The notes under the pieces: generated by a model
Told to the model about the DNA's origin: nothing
What the model saw: the letters and a program-made list of their open reading frames with translations, nothing else
Database searches by the model: none
NCBI GenBank assembly: GCA_016841185.1
Contig: JAENZQ010000002.1
Span: forward strand, 62,001 to 126,000
Direction: 5' to 3'
Length of the DNA: 64,000 nucleotides
DNA from: Anaerovorax odorimutans
GTDB taxonomy: Bacteria; Bacillota; Clostridia; Peptostreptococcales; JAAYPU01
Part shown: positions 1 through 9,436 of the stretch, piece by piece
Numbering within the stretch: position 1 is the stretch's first letter
Layout of the letters: every line of letters starts with the position of its first letter
Program-made: the position numbers and the translations under genes

Positions 1-245
1 AAAAGGATAGATAGAAATGTGCAAAAACACAATATTAATAAAAAAGCAAAAAATATGCCAAGCCTTACATGTAAGCATTCATGAGATTAATTCAATTTTA
101 CTTAGCTTAGTTTGATTTAATAATGAATCAATTATTCCTTTCATGCAGAATTATTCTTTTGATTTTCAATAACAAGCGAACCTTCAAACTATATATTATG
201 GCTGATTCGATTGTGAATCTATCTGATTCATTATTTTATCATTCT

Positions 246-914
246 TTAATCTTCCCAATAGCTGCTTTGAACATCTCTTATCTCATTGATTTCTTCTATC
301 ACCGCATTAGTATCTGCTCTTTTAACCACTTTCAATACGAACTCGATATTCAAATATACTTCATCAGAGTTCTTTTTCTGCTTGATGGCAATATGTTTGA
401 TAATAATGCTGTGCCTCGAAAAAGCGTTTCCTATTTCGCCTATTAGTCCCGGCCTCTCCGATGCCAAAACGTGAAGCACCCTATAACGCCTGACAAAAAT
501 CAAATTTTCCACAAATCTTAAAATAATAAGGGTAAATAGAATAATAACCGTACATGCAATGCCGCCTATGTAATATCCTGCTCCAATAGCCAGACCTATA
601 GCCGCACTGGTCCATAAACTGGCGGCTGTAGTAAGGCCATGGACAATATTTCCCTGCATGATAATAGTCCCGGCCCCTAAAAAGCCGATTCCGCTGACCA
701 CTTGCGCCGCTAATCTTGCAGGATCACTATTCACAATACCCAAATCCAGAAATCCATACTTGGAAACCAACATTACTAAAGATGCACCCACAGTTACGAT
801 CATATGAGTTCTGAGCCCCGCTGGCCGATTGTTTAACTCTCTTTCAACACCTATCAGCCCGCCAATAATAGCTGAGACTAAAAGCCTTACAACAACTTCT
901 ACTTCCGTAATCAT
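246..914 (-). CDS. MgtC/SapB family membrane protein
   Basis: ORF 222 aa; 'GGLIGVERELNNRPAGLRTHMIVTVGASLVML' is typical of the MgtC/SapB N-terminal membrane domain. Confidence 0.9.
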   Translation of the reverse strand: MITEVEVVVRLLVSAIIGGLIGVERELNNRPAGLRTHMIVTVGASLVMLVSKYGFLDLGIVNSDPARLAAQVVSGIGFLGAGTIIMQGNIVHGLTTAASLWTSAAIGLAIGAGYYIGGIACTVIILFTLIILRFVENLIFVRRYRVLHVLASERPGLIGEIGNAFSRHSIIIKHIAIKQKKNSDEVYLNIEFVLKVVKRADTNAVIEEINEIRDVQSSYWED

Positions 915-926
915 TGTTTCTCTCCC

Positions 927-1643
927 CTATTTTTTATATTTGATATTATTAAAATTATTTTTAGAAATGATTCTATATTCTCTGAGTTTTTTTAAATTAT
1001 AGATCCACAACAAAATGACAAAGGGAATAAAAACGCCCATTAACCAATGTATGCCCGCCATCAGAATAAAATCAAACAAACCATGAAAAACAACCGGGAT
1101 ATATAAAGAAAGCTTGTAATACTTTCTGCCTTGTTCATCTGTCTCTGCAAATTTAGAGAGTGACAGATAGTAACCCATGGTAATACCGAAAAGCATATGG
1201 GCCGGTACAGACAGAAATCCTCTCAGTATACCCACATAAGGGTTCGCACTATATCTGAAAACCACATATATAATATTTTCTACAGTTGCAAAGCCTAAAG
1301 CTGAAAAAGCACAATATACAATACCATCTAATTTTTCATTGAAAGCTTTATTGAATAATGCAAATTTTACGACTACGAGTCTTTTGAAGAATTCTTCTGT
1401 AAACCCTGCCACAACAAAAGATGTATAAGCCGCTGCAAGCAGACCTGCAAAAATATTGAACATGGATAAAAAGTTTTCTGCCAGTGCTGTCGGTATAACA
1501 CTTAACGCACCTAAAATAAAAATTTTTACCAATAACCTAAAAGGCTCCCGATCGTATCGGTCCGTAAGATATAATACCAGCGCAAATGCTATCCCCGGAG
1601 CGATTGCAATAACAAAAAGACTATTCATAAATGCTCCTTCCAA
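927..1643 (-). CDS. PrsW-type (CPBP-like) intramembrane metalloprotease family protein
   Basis: ORF 238 aa; multi-TM, 'GFTEEFFKRLVV', 'HGLFDF' motifs. Confidence 0.8.
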   Translation of the reverse strand: MEGAFMNSLFVIAIAPGIAFALVLYLTDRYDREPFRLLVKIFILGALSVIPTALAENFLSMFNIFAGLLAAAYTSFVVAGFTEEFFKRLVVVKFALFNKAFNEKLDGIVYCAFSALGFATVENIIYVVFRYSANPYVGILRGFLSVPAHMLFGITMGYYLSLSKFAETDEQGRKYYKLSLYIPVVFHGLFDFILMAGIHWLMGVFIPFVILLWIYNLKKLREYRIISKNNFNNIKYKK

Positions 1644-1655
1644 ACAAAAATCTTT

Positions 1656-2414
1656 TCAACTAAAACTAATATGCATACCCTTTCGGGCAATCATTATTTT
1701 GTCTTTATCGAACTCATTTCCAGCCTCTTGTCGGAGTTTGTCCAAATTTCCTACATGAGGGAAATGCGTCAGTAATAGCAAACCGGAACCGGATTTAAAT
1801 GCCATCTTACCGGCTTCTCCCGCAGTTAAGTGTCCTTCATTCAATCCTTTTTGATGATTAAACAAACTACTTTCACAAATCAACAAGTCTGTACCATTTG
1901 CAAAAGTTGCTAATTCGTCGATCCATCCTGTATCTCCGGTATACACCAGCACTTTATCTTCACATTCTATTCTCATGGCGTAGCAGATTTTTTGATGTTT
2001 TGTCTTATAAAAATCAAAAAAAATACCGAATATATCTGTTTTGGTTCCATGGCAAACAGATATTGCTTCACAGGCTTTCCTATATTCAAGTGTACGAAAT
2101 ACTTCTTCTTCATTATGACCATATATTTTTAAAGGTCTTTTTCTTTTTCCGATTTTTATCATAATATCCGATGCATATTGCAATGAATATATATCACTCA
2201 TATGGTCTGCATGGTAATGGGAAATCACTACAGCATCTAAATCTTCAAATTTAATATGATTTGCCAAGCTGGAAAGAACTCCGGGTCCACAATCAAGTAA
2301 TATATTTTTCCCTTTTGCTTTCAAAAGATACCCTGAACATGCATCATCCGCTTTAGGAAATGCTCCCCAACTGCCTAAAACGATTAACTCCATATGCTCA
2401 ACTCCGTTTCGCAC
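1656..2414 (-). CDS. MBL-fold metallo-hydrolase (RNase Z / YhfI-like)
   Basis: 'SHYHADHMSDI' HxHxDH motif, 'YTGDTGW', 'LLLTHFPH'; start probably at the internal Met of 'MELIVLGSWG'. Confidence 0.85.
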   Translation of the reverse strand: MRNGVEHMELIVLGSWGAFPKADDACSGYLLKAKGKNILLDCGPGVLSSLANHIKFEDLDAVVISHYHADHMSDIYSLQYASDIMIKIGKRKRPLKIYGHNEEEVFRTLEYRKACEAISVCHGTKTDIFGIFFDFYKTKHQKICYAMRIECEDKVLVYTGDTGWIDELATFANGTDLLICESSLFNHQKGLNEGHLTAGEAGKMAFKSGSGLLLLTHFPHVGNLDKLRQEAGNEFDKDKIMIARKGMHISFS

Positions 2415-2590
2415 AATTTGATTAAAGATTAAGATTTAGGATAAAGTACAATTATTTAAATCATTACTAATAACTTCTTGATTATTATTATCCATTGTTT
2501 CTAATAATATTATTTTCCTATATTTTCTTGTAGTTGTAAACCTCTATAAACCACAAGACAAAAAAGCGAAGCAAAAGGAGAAACAGAAGT

Positions 2591-2659
2591 AAACGGAAGG
2601 GGCGGTTCTTTTTGTTTCATCAACGAAAAGGTAAACAAAAAGAACCGTCCCTTCCGTTT
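2591..2659. repeat. Inverted repeat AAACGGAAGGGRCGGTTCTTTTTGTTT, copy 1
   Basis: 27-nt arms at 2591-2617 and 2633-2659, complementary except one G.T. Confidence 0.9.
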
Positions 2660-2682
2660 CTTGAAAGAAAAACATAAGAAAC

Positions 2683-2733
2683 AAAAAAAGCCTGAACAGA
2701 CTTCTCCGGTTTCCCGTTTCAATCTGTTCAGGC
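2683..2733 (-). terminator. Rho-independent terminator downstream of the YfcC-family gene
   Basis: minus strand GCCTGAACAG...CTGTTCAGGC stem followed by TTTTTTT. Confidence 0.85.
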
Positions 2734-2767
2734 AAAACTATCCCCTCAGGTCTTCCTGAAGTCTTAT

Positions 2768-4183
2768 TTAAAATGGGCCTAACTGGATCATGTGTGCTAT
2801 GGTTACAACAATTGCCCCTAACAAATATTGAAGAAGAACAAGCGGCAGTAACCATTTTGCCCATTTATCCCACGGAATTTTAGCCAATGCCAAACCTGCC
2901 ATAAAGTATCCCGATGTGGGTGTAAATATATTGGATATTCCATCACCAAATTGATACGCCAGTACTGCAGTTTGTCTTGTAACGCCTACCAAGTCAGCCA
3001 GAGGCGCCATAATAGGCATGGATACTGCAGCCTGCCCGCTTCCGGATGGAATGATAAAATTCAATAAACATTGGAAAACATACATGCCAAAGGCAGCCAT
3101 TACTGAAGGTAACGTCGATACCGCTGTTGAAATGCTGAAGAGTATGGTATCCATGATATGTCCGTCACTCAGAACAACCAAAATTGCACGTGCAAAACCT
3201 ACAACCAATGCTCCGCCGGCAAGGGCAGACATTCCTTCAACAAGTTTTTCCGCAAAACCGTTGAACCCTAATTTCCCTACAATGCCGACTACAATTGCCA
3301 TACCTAAAAACAATGCAGATATTTCCTGAATGTACCAACCATATTTTATAACACCAAATACTAATAGTGCAATTGTTGCTACTACGACTAAAAGAACTAA
3401 TTTGTGCGCAGGCGTGAATTCACGCAATGCATTCAAATCCAAAACATCATCTCTTTTTCGGTCTTTTTCATACATAAGGCTTTTGGTAGGATCTTTTTTG
3501 ACCCGACCGGCATACCAGTATACAAAACCTATGGATAGAATAAGCATTACCGCATAAGCAAAAATTCTAAACTGCATCCCTGAGAATAATGGCAATTCTG
3601 CAATACCCTGAGCTACTCCGACAGTGAAAGGATTCATGAATGCTGCTGCAAATCCTGCACCTGCACCTATTAATACAATCCCGGCACCTGTTAGTGAATC
3701 GAAACCCAGTGCAATGGCAAGTGTAACCATAATCGGTATAAATGGAAGTGTTTCTTCAGCCATCCCAAACACGGCGCCGCCCATTGAAAAGGCAAACATG
3801 ATAACCGGTATCACGATCCGTTCCCGGCCTGCCATTTTTTTCGTAAGCTCTCCGATTCCGGCTTCAATAGCCCCTGTTCCCTGAACCACCGCAAAGGAAC
3901 CTCCGACAATAAAAATAAAGAAGATAATCGAAGCAACTTCCACCATTCCTTTGGGTATTGATTTCAAGACATCGAATATCCCCAAAGGCGTTTGATCAAT
4001 GCTGTGATAACTTGTAGCATCAACGATCATTCTTCCCCCGGGACCTTCTATTCTTGTATATTCACCTGCAGGAACAAAATAAGTTAAAATTGCACAAATA
4101 ACGACAACTGTAAGTAAAATAATATAGACATGGGGGACTTTCATTTTCTTTTTACCTTTGATTTCAGACTCAGAATTACTCAT
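2768..4183 (-). CDS. YfcC / C4-dicarboxylate anaerobic carrier (DcuC-like) family transporter
   Basis: 471 aa, multi-TM; 'VPAGEYTRIEGPGGR', 'FIIPSGSGQAAVSMPIMAPLADLVGVTRQTAVLAYQFGDGISN' typical of this family. Confidence 0.9.
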   Translation of the reverse strand: MSNSESEIKGKKKMKVPHVYIILLTVVVICAILTYFVPAGEYTRIEGPGGRMIVDATSYHSIDQTPLGIFDVLKSIPKGMVEVASIIFFIFIVGGSFAVVQGTGAIEAGIGELTKKMAGRERIVIPVIMFAFSMGGAVFGMAEETLPFIPIMVTLAIALGFDSLTGAGIVLIGAGAGFAAAFMNPFTVGVAQGIAELPLFSGMQFRIFAYAVMLILSIGFVYWYAGRVKKDPTKSLMYEKDRKRDDVLDLNALREFTPAHKLVLLVVVATIALLVFGVIKYGWYIQEISALFLGMAIVVGIVGKLGFNGFAEKLVEGMSALAGGALVVGFARAILVVLSDGHIMDTILFSISTAVSTLPSVMAAFGMYVFQCLLNFIIPSGSGQAAVSMPIMAPLADLVGVTRQTAVLAYQFGDGISNIFTPTSGYFMAGLALAKIPWDKWAKWLLPLVLLQYLLGAIVVTIAHMIQLGPF

Positions 4184-4255
4184 TTTTTACCTCCTATTCC
4201 TGTAATATGCGTAATCTGCCTTGAAAACCTTCTTCACCTCCTTATCGAATTATTA

Positions 4256-5473
4256 TTAATACCCGCAAAATTCAACTGACGTGATTGCATAGACCAGCGT
4301 GGCAGGTATAATATGCGATATTTCCAAATATTCTGATGCGGAGTGAGCGCTTTCCAAATCCCCAGGTCCATAAATGATGGTTGGAATATTTGCATAATTA
4401 CAAAGCAGTCCACCGTCACTCCACGCTGTAAATGACACTTTTTCTGGTATCATGCCCCTGACTTTATATGCCGCATCCGATACAATATCAACAATCGGAT
4501 GACTCGAATCTATTTCCATGGCTTCATGTATGTAACCTTTTTCCATTTCACTTACTTCCATGACTTTTAATTGAGCCTCAAATTCAGGGTCTTCTGTTTT
4601 TAATGCATCAATAATATCCTGAAACTCCTGAATGATATCGGAATAGCTTTCACCGGGAACCCAACGCCTGTCAATTTGAAGAATACAATCACCTGCAACC
4701 GTACTTGGCTGAGTCCCTCCCTTAATATATCCATAATTCAATGATGACGTACCGATAACCGGATGTGTATTGCTCTCAACTTTATCGACCAGCTCTTCTT
4801 CAACTTTTTGTATGAATTTCATAGCCTTAGTTATAGCATTGATGCCTTCTTTTTGTTTACCGCCATGCACGGTTTTCCCTTTAAAATAAAATTCAAACCA
4901 TTCAAGGCCGCGGTGGCCGATACAAATATCCAATTGCGACGGTTCTCCGACAATGGCAGCGTCGGCAGTAATTTTTTGCTTGATCAAAGCACGAGTGCCT
5001 TCACTTTTATTTTCTTCATCTATTACACCGGCGAAAACCACATCTCCCTTCAGTTGGATACCACATCTTTTAATAGCAGCCATAGCCGCCATCATACAAG
5101 CAAGAGCTCCTTTCATATCTACAACGCCCCGACCTATCAATATTCTCTCTTGGCGCTGAACTTTCAAAGGATCTCCCGGCATATCATAAGGAGGCACAGT
5201 GTCCAGATGCCCTGTCAGCATGAGAGTTTTTCCGCCTCCTGTTCCTTTAATCCGTGCGATGACATTACTTCTGCCATCTGCCACCGGAATAATTTCACTG
5301 TCTATGCCTTCTTTTTTAAAGAATTCATGTATGTATTCCGCAACACCTGTTTCCTGTTTCTCAATACCCGGATAACTGGGTATTGCTACCATATCACTAA
5401 TGATTCCAATAATTGAATCTAAGGATATTTCCTGCTTGATTTGCTCAACAACATGACTCATATTTTTTTCCAA
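4256..5473 (-). CDS. M20 family metallopeptidase (ArgE/DapE/CPG2 type)
   Basis: 'LTGHLDTVPPYD', 'GRGVVDMKGALACMMAA', 'GVIDEENKSEGTRALI'. Confidence 0.9.
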   Translation of the reverse strand: MEKNMSHVVEQIKQEISLDSIIGIISDMVAIPSYPGIEKQETGVAEYIHEFFKKEGIDSEIIPVADGRSNVIARIKGTGGGKTLMLTGHLDTVPPYDMPGDPLKVQRQERILIGRGVVDMKGALACMMAAMAAIKRCGIQLKGDVVFAGVIDEENKSEGTRALIKQKITADAAIVGEPSQLDICIGHRGLEWFEFYFKGKTVHGGKQKEGINAITKAMKFIQKVEEELVDKVESNTHPVIGTSSLNYGYIKGGTQPSTVAGDCILQIDRRWVPGESYSDIIQEFQDIIDALKTEDPEFEAQLKVMEVSEMEKGYIHEAMEIDSSHPIVDIVSDAAYKVRGMIPEKVSFTAWSDGGLLCNYANIPTIIYGPGDLESAHSASEYLEISHIIPATLVYAITSVEFCGY

Positions 5474-5497
5474 AACAAACCCTCCCTACAAAAGCAA

Positions 5498-5518
5498 AAT
5501 GTTCTCATTGTGAACATT
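5498..5518. promoter_or_regulatory. Dyad AATGTTC-N7-GAACATT, candidate IclR-type operator
   Basis: perfect 7-bp inverted repeat between the M20 gene and the adjacent IclR regulator. Confidence 0.6.
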
Positions 5519-5537
5519 GAGTGCATCTAATGAACAT

Positions 5538-5566
5538 ATTCTATCATAAATATTCTTTTCTTTCAA
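5538..5566 (-). promoter_or_regulatory. SigmaA-type promoter for the M20-YfcC operon
   Basis: minus strand TTGAAA-N17-TAGAAT. Confidence 0.65.
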
Positions 5567-5602
5567 GTGATAATTTATATTTTTCAGAAAATTTCAATAA
5601 AG

Positions 5603-5652
5603 CAAAAAATAAAAGCCCACAACTCTCAGAATAATGCCTGAGTAGTGTGGAC
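5603..5652 (-). terminator. Rho-independent terminator downstream of the IclR gene
   Basis: minus strand CCACACTACTCAGGCATTATTCTGAGAGTTGTGGGCTTTTATTTTTT. Confidence 0.75.
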
Positions 5653-5699
5653 CGCGTTCGTGTCCATAATTATCAATTGGTTTTGTTCCTGCATATTTA

Positions 5700-6452
5700 T
5701 TATGTCAAATACTTTGTCATTTCTTGTGCATACTCTAAAAGCACTTTCTTATGAGCTTCTATTTTTTCTTTATAATTTGTCCCCTTGACAAATGCCGTTG
5801 CAACACATGCTTTTACCTTTCCGGCAGAATTGAATACCGGCACCCCTACACCAACCACCAAATCGTTCATGGTTTCTTCATCGCTGATAACAAAACCCTG
5901 CTCTCTTATTCTTCGATACTCTTCCATAATTTCTTCCGGATCCGTCAATGTATTGGGATAAAGTTTCTCGAATTTTTGAGAATACAGTAACTCACGAACT
6001 CTTTCCTGATCGTAATAAGCCATAAGACATTTACCATAGCATCCTCTGTTCATAGGATAAAAAATACCGGGATGATAATTCATCTTTAAAAATTGGTGTA
6101 CTTCTATTTCATACAAAGATATAACTCTTTCTCCGTCTCTTACCGCGTATCCGACGGATTCCTGCGTAATTTTGGAAATATGATTCAAAATCTCTAAAAT
6201 CTTACTTTCAGAATTATAATTATTTAAGTAAACATTCCCAATATGATAAAGTGTTGGTCCGACTTTATATTTTTTAGTCGCTTCATCACGAATTACATAA
6301 CCTTTTTCCAGCAGTTCGACCAATATCCTATGAACAGTCGTTCTGTTGATTTCAGATAATTTGCTGATCTCTCCTATCTTGTATTCATATGGCTCTTTAC
6401 TTAGAATATCCAGAACCTTAATAATTTTTTGAAGACTCGTAAGCTTTTTCAT
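5700..6452 (-). CDS. IclR family transcriptional regulator
   Basis: N-terminal wHTH 'LSEINRTTVHRILVELLEKGYV'; C-terminal 'ATAFVKG' IclR effector domain. Confidence 0.92.
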   Translation of the reverse strand: MKKLTSLQKIIKVLDILSKEPYEYKIGEISKLSEINRTTVHRILVELLEKGYVIRDEATKKYKVGPTLYHIGNVYLNNYNSESKILEILNHISKITQESVGYAVRDGERVISLYEIEVHQFLKMNYHPGIFYPMNRGCYGKCLMAYYDQERVRELLYSQKFEKLYPNTLTDPEEIMEEYRRIREQGFVISDEETMNDLVVGVGVPVFNSAGKVKACVATAFVKGTNYKEKIEAHKKVLLEYAQEMTKYLT

Positions 6453-6602
6453 TCTTCCTCCTTATCTTTACCTGTCATTAAAAGAAAGACATATTCATTT
6501 CATAATCTCACTTCATTTTCCTATATTTTCTGGCAGTTGTAAACAGTAATAGAAAAAATGATTCCGGTTTTAGATGGAGGTTCAAAATTTTTATTTTTAT
6601 TT

Positions 6603-7544
6603 TTAAATATCGGAAGAATGGCCTTGAATAGCATTTATATCATAAGGCGTTCCCTGATATACAAAATTAAGCCAATTGGAAAAAAACAAACTTGCATGGC
6701 TTCGCCATCTGATAACGATTCCTTTCTCAGGGTCATCATCTCTGAAATAATTTACAGGCATATGAATATCCATGCCCTTTTTTAAATCTCTTTCATATTC
6801 CAAAAGCAGAGAATCTCTGTCATATTCAGAATGCCCTTGAACAAAAATCTGTCTTTTATTGGGTGTTGCAATAATATGAGGTCCTGCTTCTTTCGACTCC
6901 GCAAGAATCTCCAAAGTTGGTATTTCAACAATATTTTCTCTTCTAATCTGTGTATGCCTCGAATGCGGAACAAAAAATTCTTCATCAAATCCTCTTAATA
7001 ATTCAGATTTCGGATCATTGACTTTATGAGAATACACACCAAATAGTTTGACATCCAAAGGATATTTATCGATGCCATAATGGTAGTATAGTCCTGCCTG
7101 AGCCCCCCAGCAGATATGAAGTGTGCTGAATACATTCTCCTTAGAATACGCCATAAGCTCAGACAGTTCTTCCCAATAATCTACTTGCTCGAAAGGCAGA
7201 AACTCCACCGGCGCTCCCGTTATGATCATGCCATCAAATTTTTGGTTTTTTATTTCATCATAAGTTTTATAGAAACTGTTCAGGTGATCCTGCCTGGTAT
7301 TCTTCGCATCATGGGTATCCATATGAAGCAGCTGCATCTCAACTTGCAGGGGCGTATTTGCCAACATTCTGACCAGCTGTGTTTCAGTGATTTCTTTGGC
7401 AGGCATTAAATTGACAATCGCAATATTTAAAGGCCGGATATCCTGATGGATTGCCCTAAATTCATTCATAACAAAAACATTTTCTTTAGTTAAAACACTG
7501 TAAGCAGGTAAGCTTTCAGGTACAATAATCGGCATAAATCTCAC
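6603..7544 (-). CDS. metA: Homoserine O-succinyl/acetyltransferase
   Basis: '[11 protein letters not shown]', '[14 protein letters not shown]', '[19 protein letters not shown]', '[10 protein letters not shown]'. Confidence 0.95.
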   Translation of the reverse strand: MRFMPIIVPESLPAYSVLTKENVFVMNEFRAIHQDIRPLNIAIVNLMPAKEITETQLVRMLANTPLQVEMQLLHMDTHDAKNTRQDHLNSFYKTYDEIKNQKFDGMIITGAPVEFLPFEQVDYWEELSELMAYSKENVFSTLHICWGAQAGLYYHYGIDKYPLDVKLFGVYSHKVNDPKSELLRGFDEEFFVPHSRHTQIRRENIVEIPTLEILAESKEAGPHIIATPNKRQIFVQGHSEYDRDSLLLEYERDLKKGMDIHMPVNYFRDDDPEKGIVIRWRSHASLFFSNWLNFVYQGTPYDINAIQGHSSDI

Positions 7545-7673
7545 TTCCTTGAATTAAAATATTAAATAAGAGGTTAGAAGTTGGAGGTTAATGAAGGTAG
7601 AAATACCTATCTTCAGCATGAATTTCTGTTTATCTACTCACTGTAACTTTTCGCCTCCAACAAATCATAAATC

Positions 7674-8966
7674 TTAAATGGTTTTTGCTACTGCCTTAAG
7701 CGCCTGATCGAAATCTTCAATAATATCCTGAATATTCTCAATTCCAACTGAAACTCTGACCAAATCAGGAGCAACACCGGATGCGATCTGTTCCGCTTCG
7801 GAAAGCTGTCTATGAGTGGTACTGGCCGGATGTAAAACAGAAGTTCTTGCATCTCCAAGATGAACAACCAGTGATGTCAGCTTTAAATATTTAGCTAATT
7901 TCTTTCCTGACTCAGCACCTCCTTTAATTCCAAAAGTCAAGATCCCACTGGCACCTTTAGGTAAATATTTTTGTGCTCTTTTATATTCTTTGGAATTAGA
8001 AAGCATTGGATAATTCACCCAGTTTACACTTCCATGATTCTGAAGAAACTCTGCCAGCCTTAAAGCGTTCTCGCTATGTCTTTCCATTCTGAGATGGAGT
8101 GTTTCCAAGCCCAAATTGAAAAGAAAAGCATTAAAAGGGCTCATGGCAGATCCAAAATCTCTTAATAACTGTACTCTGGCCTTAACAATATAGGCACTCT
8201 CTTTGAACTGCTCAACATATCTAATTCCGTGATAGCTTTCATCCGGTTCTACAAGTTCCGGGAACTTATCGTTATCCCAATCAAAATTACCTCCGTCAAT
8301 AATTACGCCTCCTACACTTGTTGCATGACCGTCTGTATATTTTGTAGTAGAATGTATGATAATATTGGCCCCAAGTTCAAATGGTTTGCAAAGGTATGGC
8401 GTCGCTATAGTATTATCTACAATAAACGGCACATCCAATTTTTTTGCTACCTTTGCAAACTTTTCAAAATCCAAAATGCTTAATCCTGGATTGCCTATTG
8501 TTTCTCCGAAAATTGCCTTTGTATTAGGCTTAGCGGCTTTTAATATCTCTTCATCGCTATCCTCCGGATTTACAAAAGTAACATCAATCCCAAGTTTTCT
8601 TAGGGATACATTAAATAAGTTGAAAGTTCCGCCATAAATAGTGGAAGAAGAAATAACGTGATCTCCCTCCCTGCAAATATTTAATATCGAAAGCATAGAT
8701 GCAGATTGGCCGGAAGAAACCGCTAAAGCACCTATACCGCCTTCCAACAATGCTATTTTCCCTTCAAGCTCAGAAACAGTCGGGTTACTTATCCTAGAAT
8801 ACATATGCCCATCAACGGTCAAATCAAATAGTCCGGCAACAACATCAGAGTCTTCATACTTATAAGTTGTACTTTGCACAATTGGCAAAACTCTCGGTTC
8901 TCCTGAGCCCGGTTGATAAGTCCCTTGCACACATTGTGTTTCAATTTGATATTTTTTCTTCTCCAT
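7674..8966 (-). CDS. metY: O-acetylhomoserine sulfhydrylase / aminocarboxypropyltransferase (Cys/Met metabolism PLP enzyme)
   Basis: 'IIIHSTTKYTDGHATSVGGVIIDGG' PLP lysine motif; long form typical of MetY; SAM-I riboswitch upstream. Confidence 0.9.
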   Translation of the reverse strand: MEKKKYQIETQCVQGTYQPGSGEPRVLPIVQSTTYKYEDSDVVAGLFDLTVDGHMYSRISNPTVSELEGKIALLEGGIGALAVSSGQSASMLSILNICREGDHVISSSTIYGGTFNLFNVSLRKLGIDVTFVNPEDSDEEILKAAKPNTKAIFGETIGNPGLSILDFEKFAKVAKKLDVPFIVDNTIATPYLCKPFELGANIIIHSTTKYTDGHATSVGGVIIDGGNFDWDNDKFPELVEPDESYHGIRYVEQFKESAYIVKARVQLLRDFGSAMSPFNAFLFNLGLETLHLRMERHSENALRLAEFLQNHGSVNWVNYPMLSNSKEYKRAQKYLPKGASGILTFGIKGGAESGKKLAKYLKLTSLVVHLGDARTSVLHPASTTHRQLSEAEQIASGVAPDLVRVSVGIENIQDIIEDFDQALKAVAKTI

Positions 8967-9030
8967 AATATAGCCTCCTCAAATAATTACAAATTTTTGT
9001 AGATAATAGATAAGATATCTTCTTCATTAA

Positions 9031-9055
9031 AAAAACCGCTTCGATAAGAAGCGGC
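9031..9055 (-). terminator. Terminator of the SAM riboswitch expression platform
   Basis: minus strand CCGCTTCTTATCGAAGCGGTTTTTT. Confidence 0.85.
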
Positions 9056-9073
9056 TGTTAGCTTAAATGGGCT

Positions 9074-9171
9074 GCTCTTATCTTTCAGGCTTATACCTGC
9101 TGGAATTGGCACATTGCTTAATAGCTGTTGCCGGGTTTCATAGGGCCAGTCCCTCCACCTCTCTGGATAAG
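9074..9171 (-). ncRNA. SAM-I (S-box) riboswitch aptamer
   Basis: minus strand CTTATCCAGAGAGGTGGAGGGACTGGCCCTATGAAACCCGGCAAC...GATAAGAG, with closing P1 and a downstream terminator. Confidence 0.95.
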
Positions 9172-9315
9172 AAGATTCTTCTCATATTATTTAATTACAT
9201 GAATTTTAACCTATATTCATTTTCATGTCAAGCTATTTATCACTGAAAATGAAAGTCAATTGAAAAATTACAATTGATAATTCACAGCAGATATTTATCC
9301 ATCGGCTTTATTGAA

Positions 9316-9352
9316 GAGATCGCTACGTCGATATCACTCTTCGTGATGACAT
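9316..9352 (-). repeat. ATGTCATCRCGA...GCGATCTC palindromic repeat, copy A
   Basis: minus strand ATGTCATCACGAAGAGTGATATCGACGTAGCGATCTC; related to 56521-56557 and 63153-63182. Confidence 0.7.
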
Positions 9353-9360
9353 AACTTTCA

Positions 9361-9430
9361 CTTCTGCTTTTCTAACACTTACACTACTTTCACTTCCACT
9401 TCTACTTTTTACACTTACACTCACACTTAT
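9361..9430 (-). repeat. Degenerate hexamer (NNAAGT-type) repeat tract
   Basis: minus strand ATAAGTGTGAGTGTAAGTGTAAAAAGTAGAAGTGGAAGTGAAAGTAGTGTAAGTG. Confidence 0.75.
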
Positions 9431-9436
9431 ATATAT

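Noticed and set aside
123-446. 107-aa plus-strand ORF at the window start
   Set aside because: Overlaps the MgtC-family gene in antisense and shows no domain or RBS support.
2510-2864. Minus-strand ORFs 2510..2722 and 2544..2864
   Set aside because: They run through the inverted repeat and terminator; translation (KKRKGRFFLF...) reflects the repeat, not a protein.
4763-5416. 217-aa plus-strand ORF opposite the M20 peptidase gene
   Set aside because: Shadow ORF; opposite strand carries the conserved catalytic motifs.
9093-9110. TTGGCACATTGCTT resembling a sigma54 promoter
   Set aside because: GG to GC spacing is 6, not 10, and the sequence is part of the SAM-I riboswitch on the other strand.
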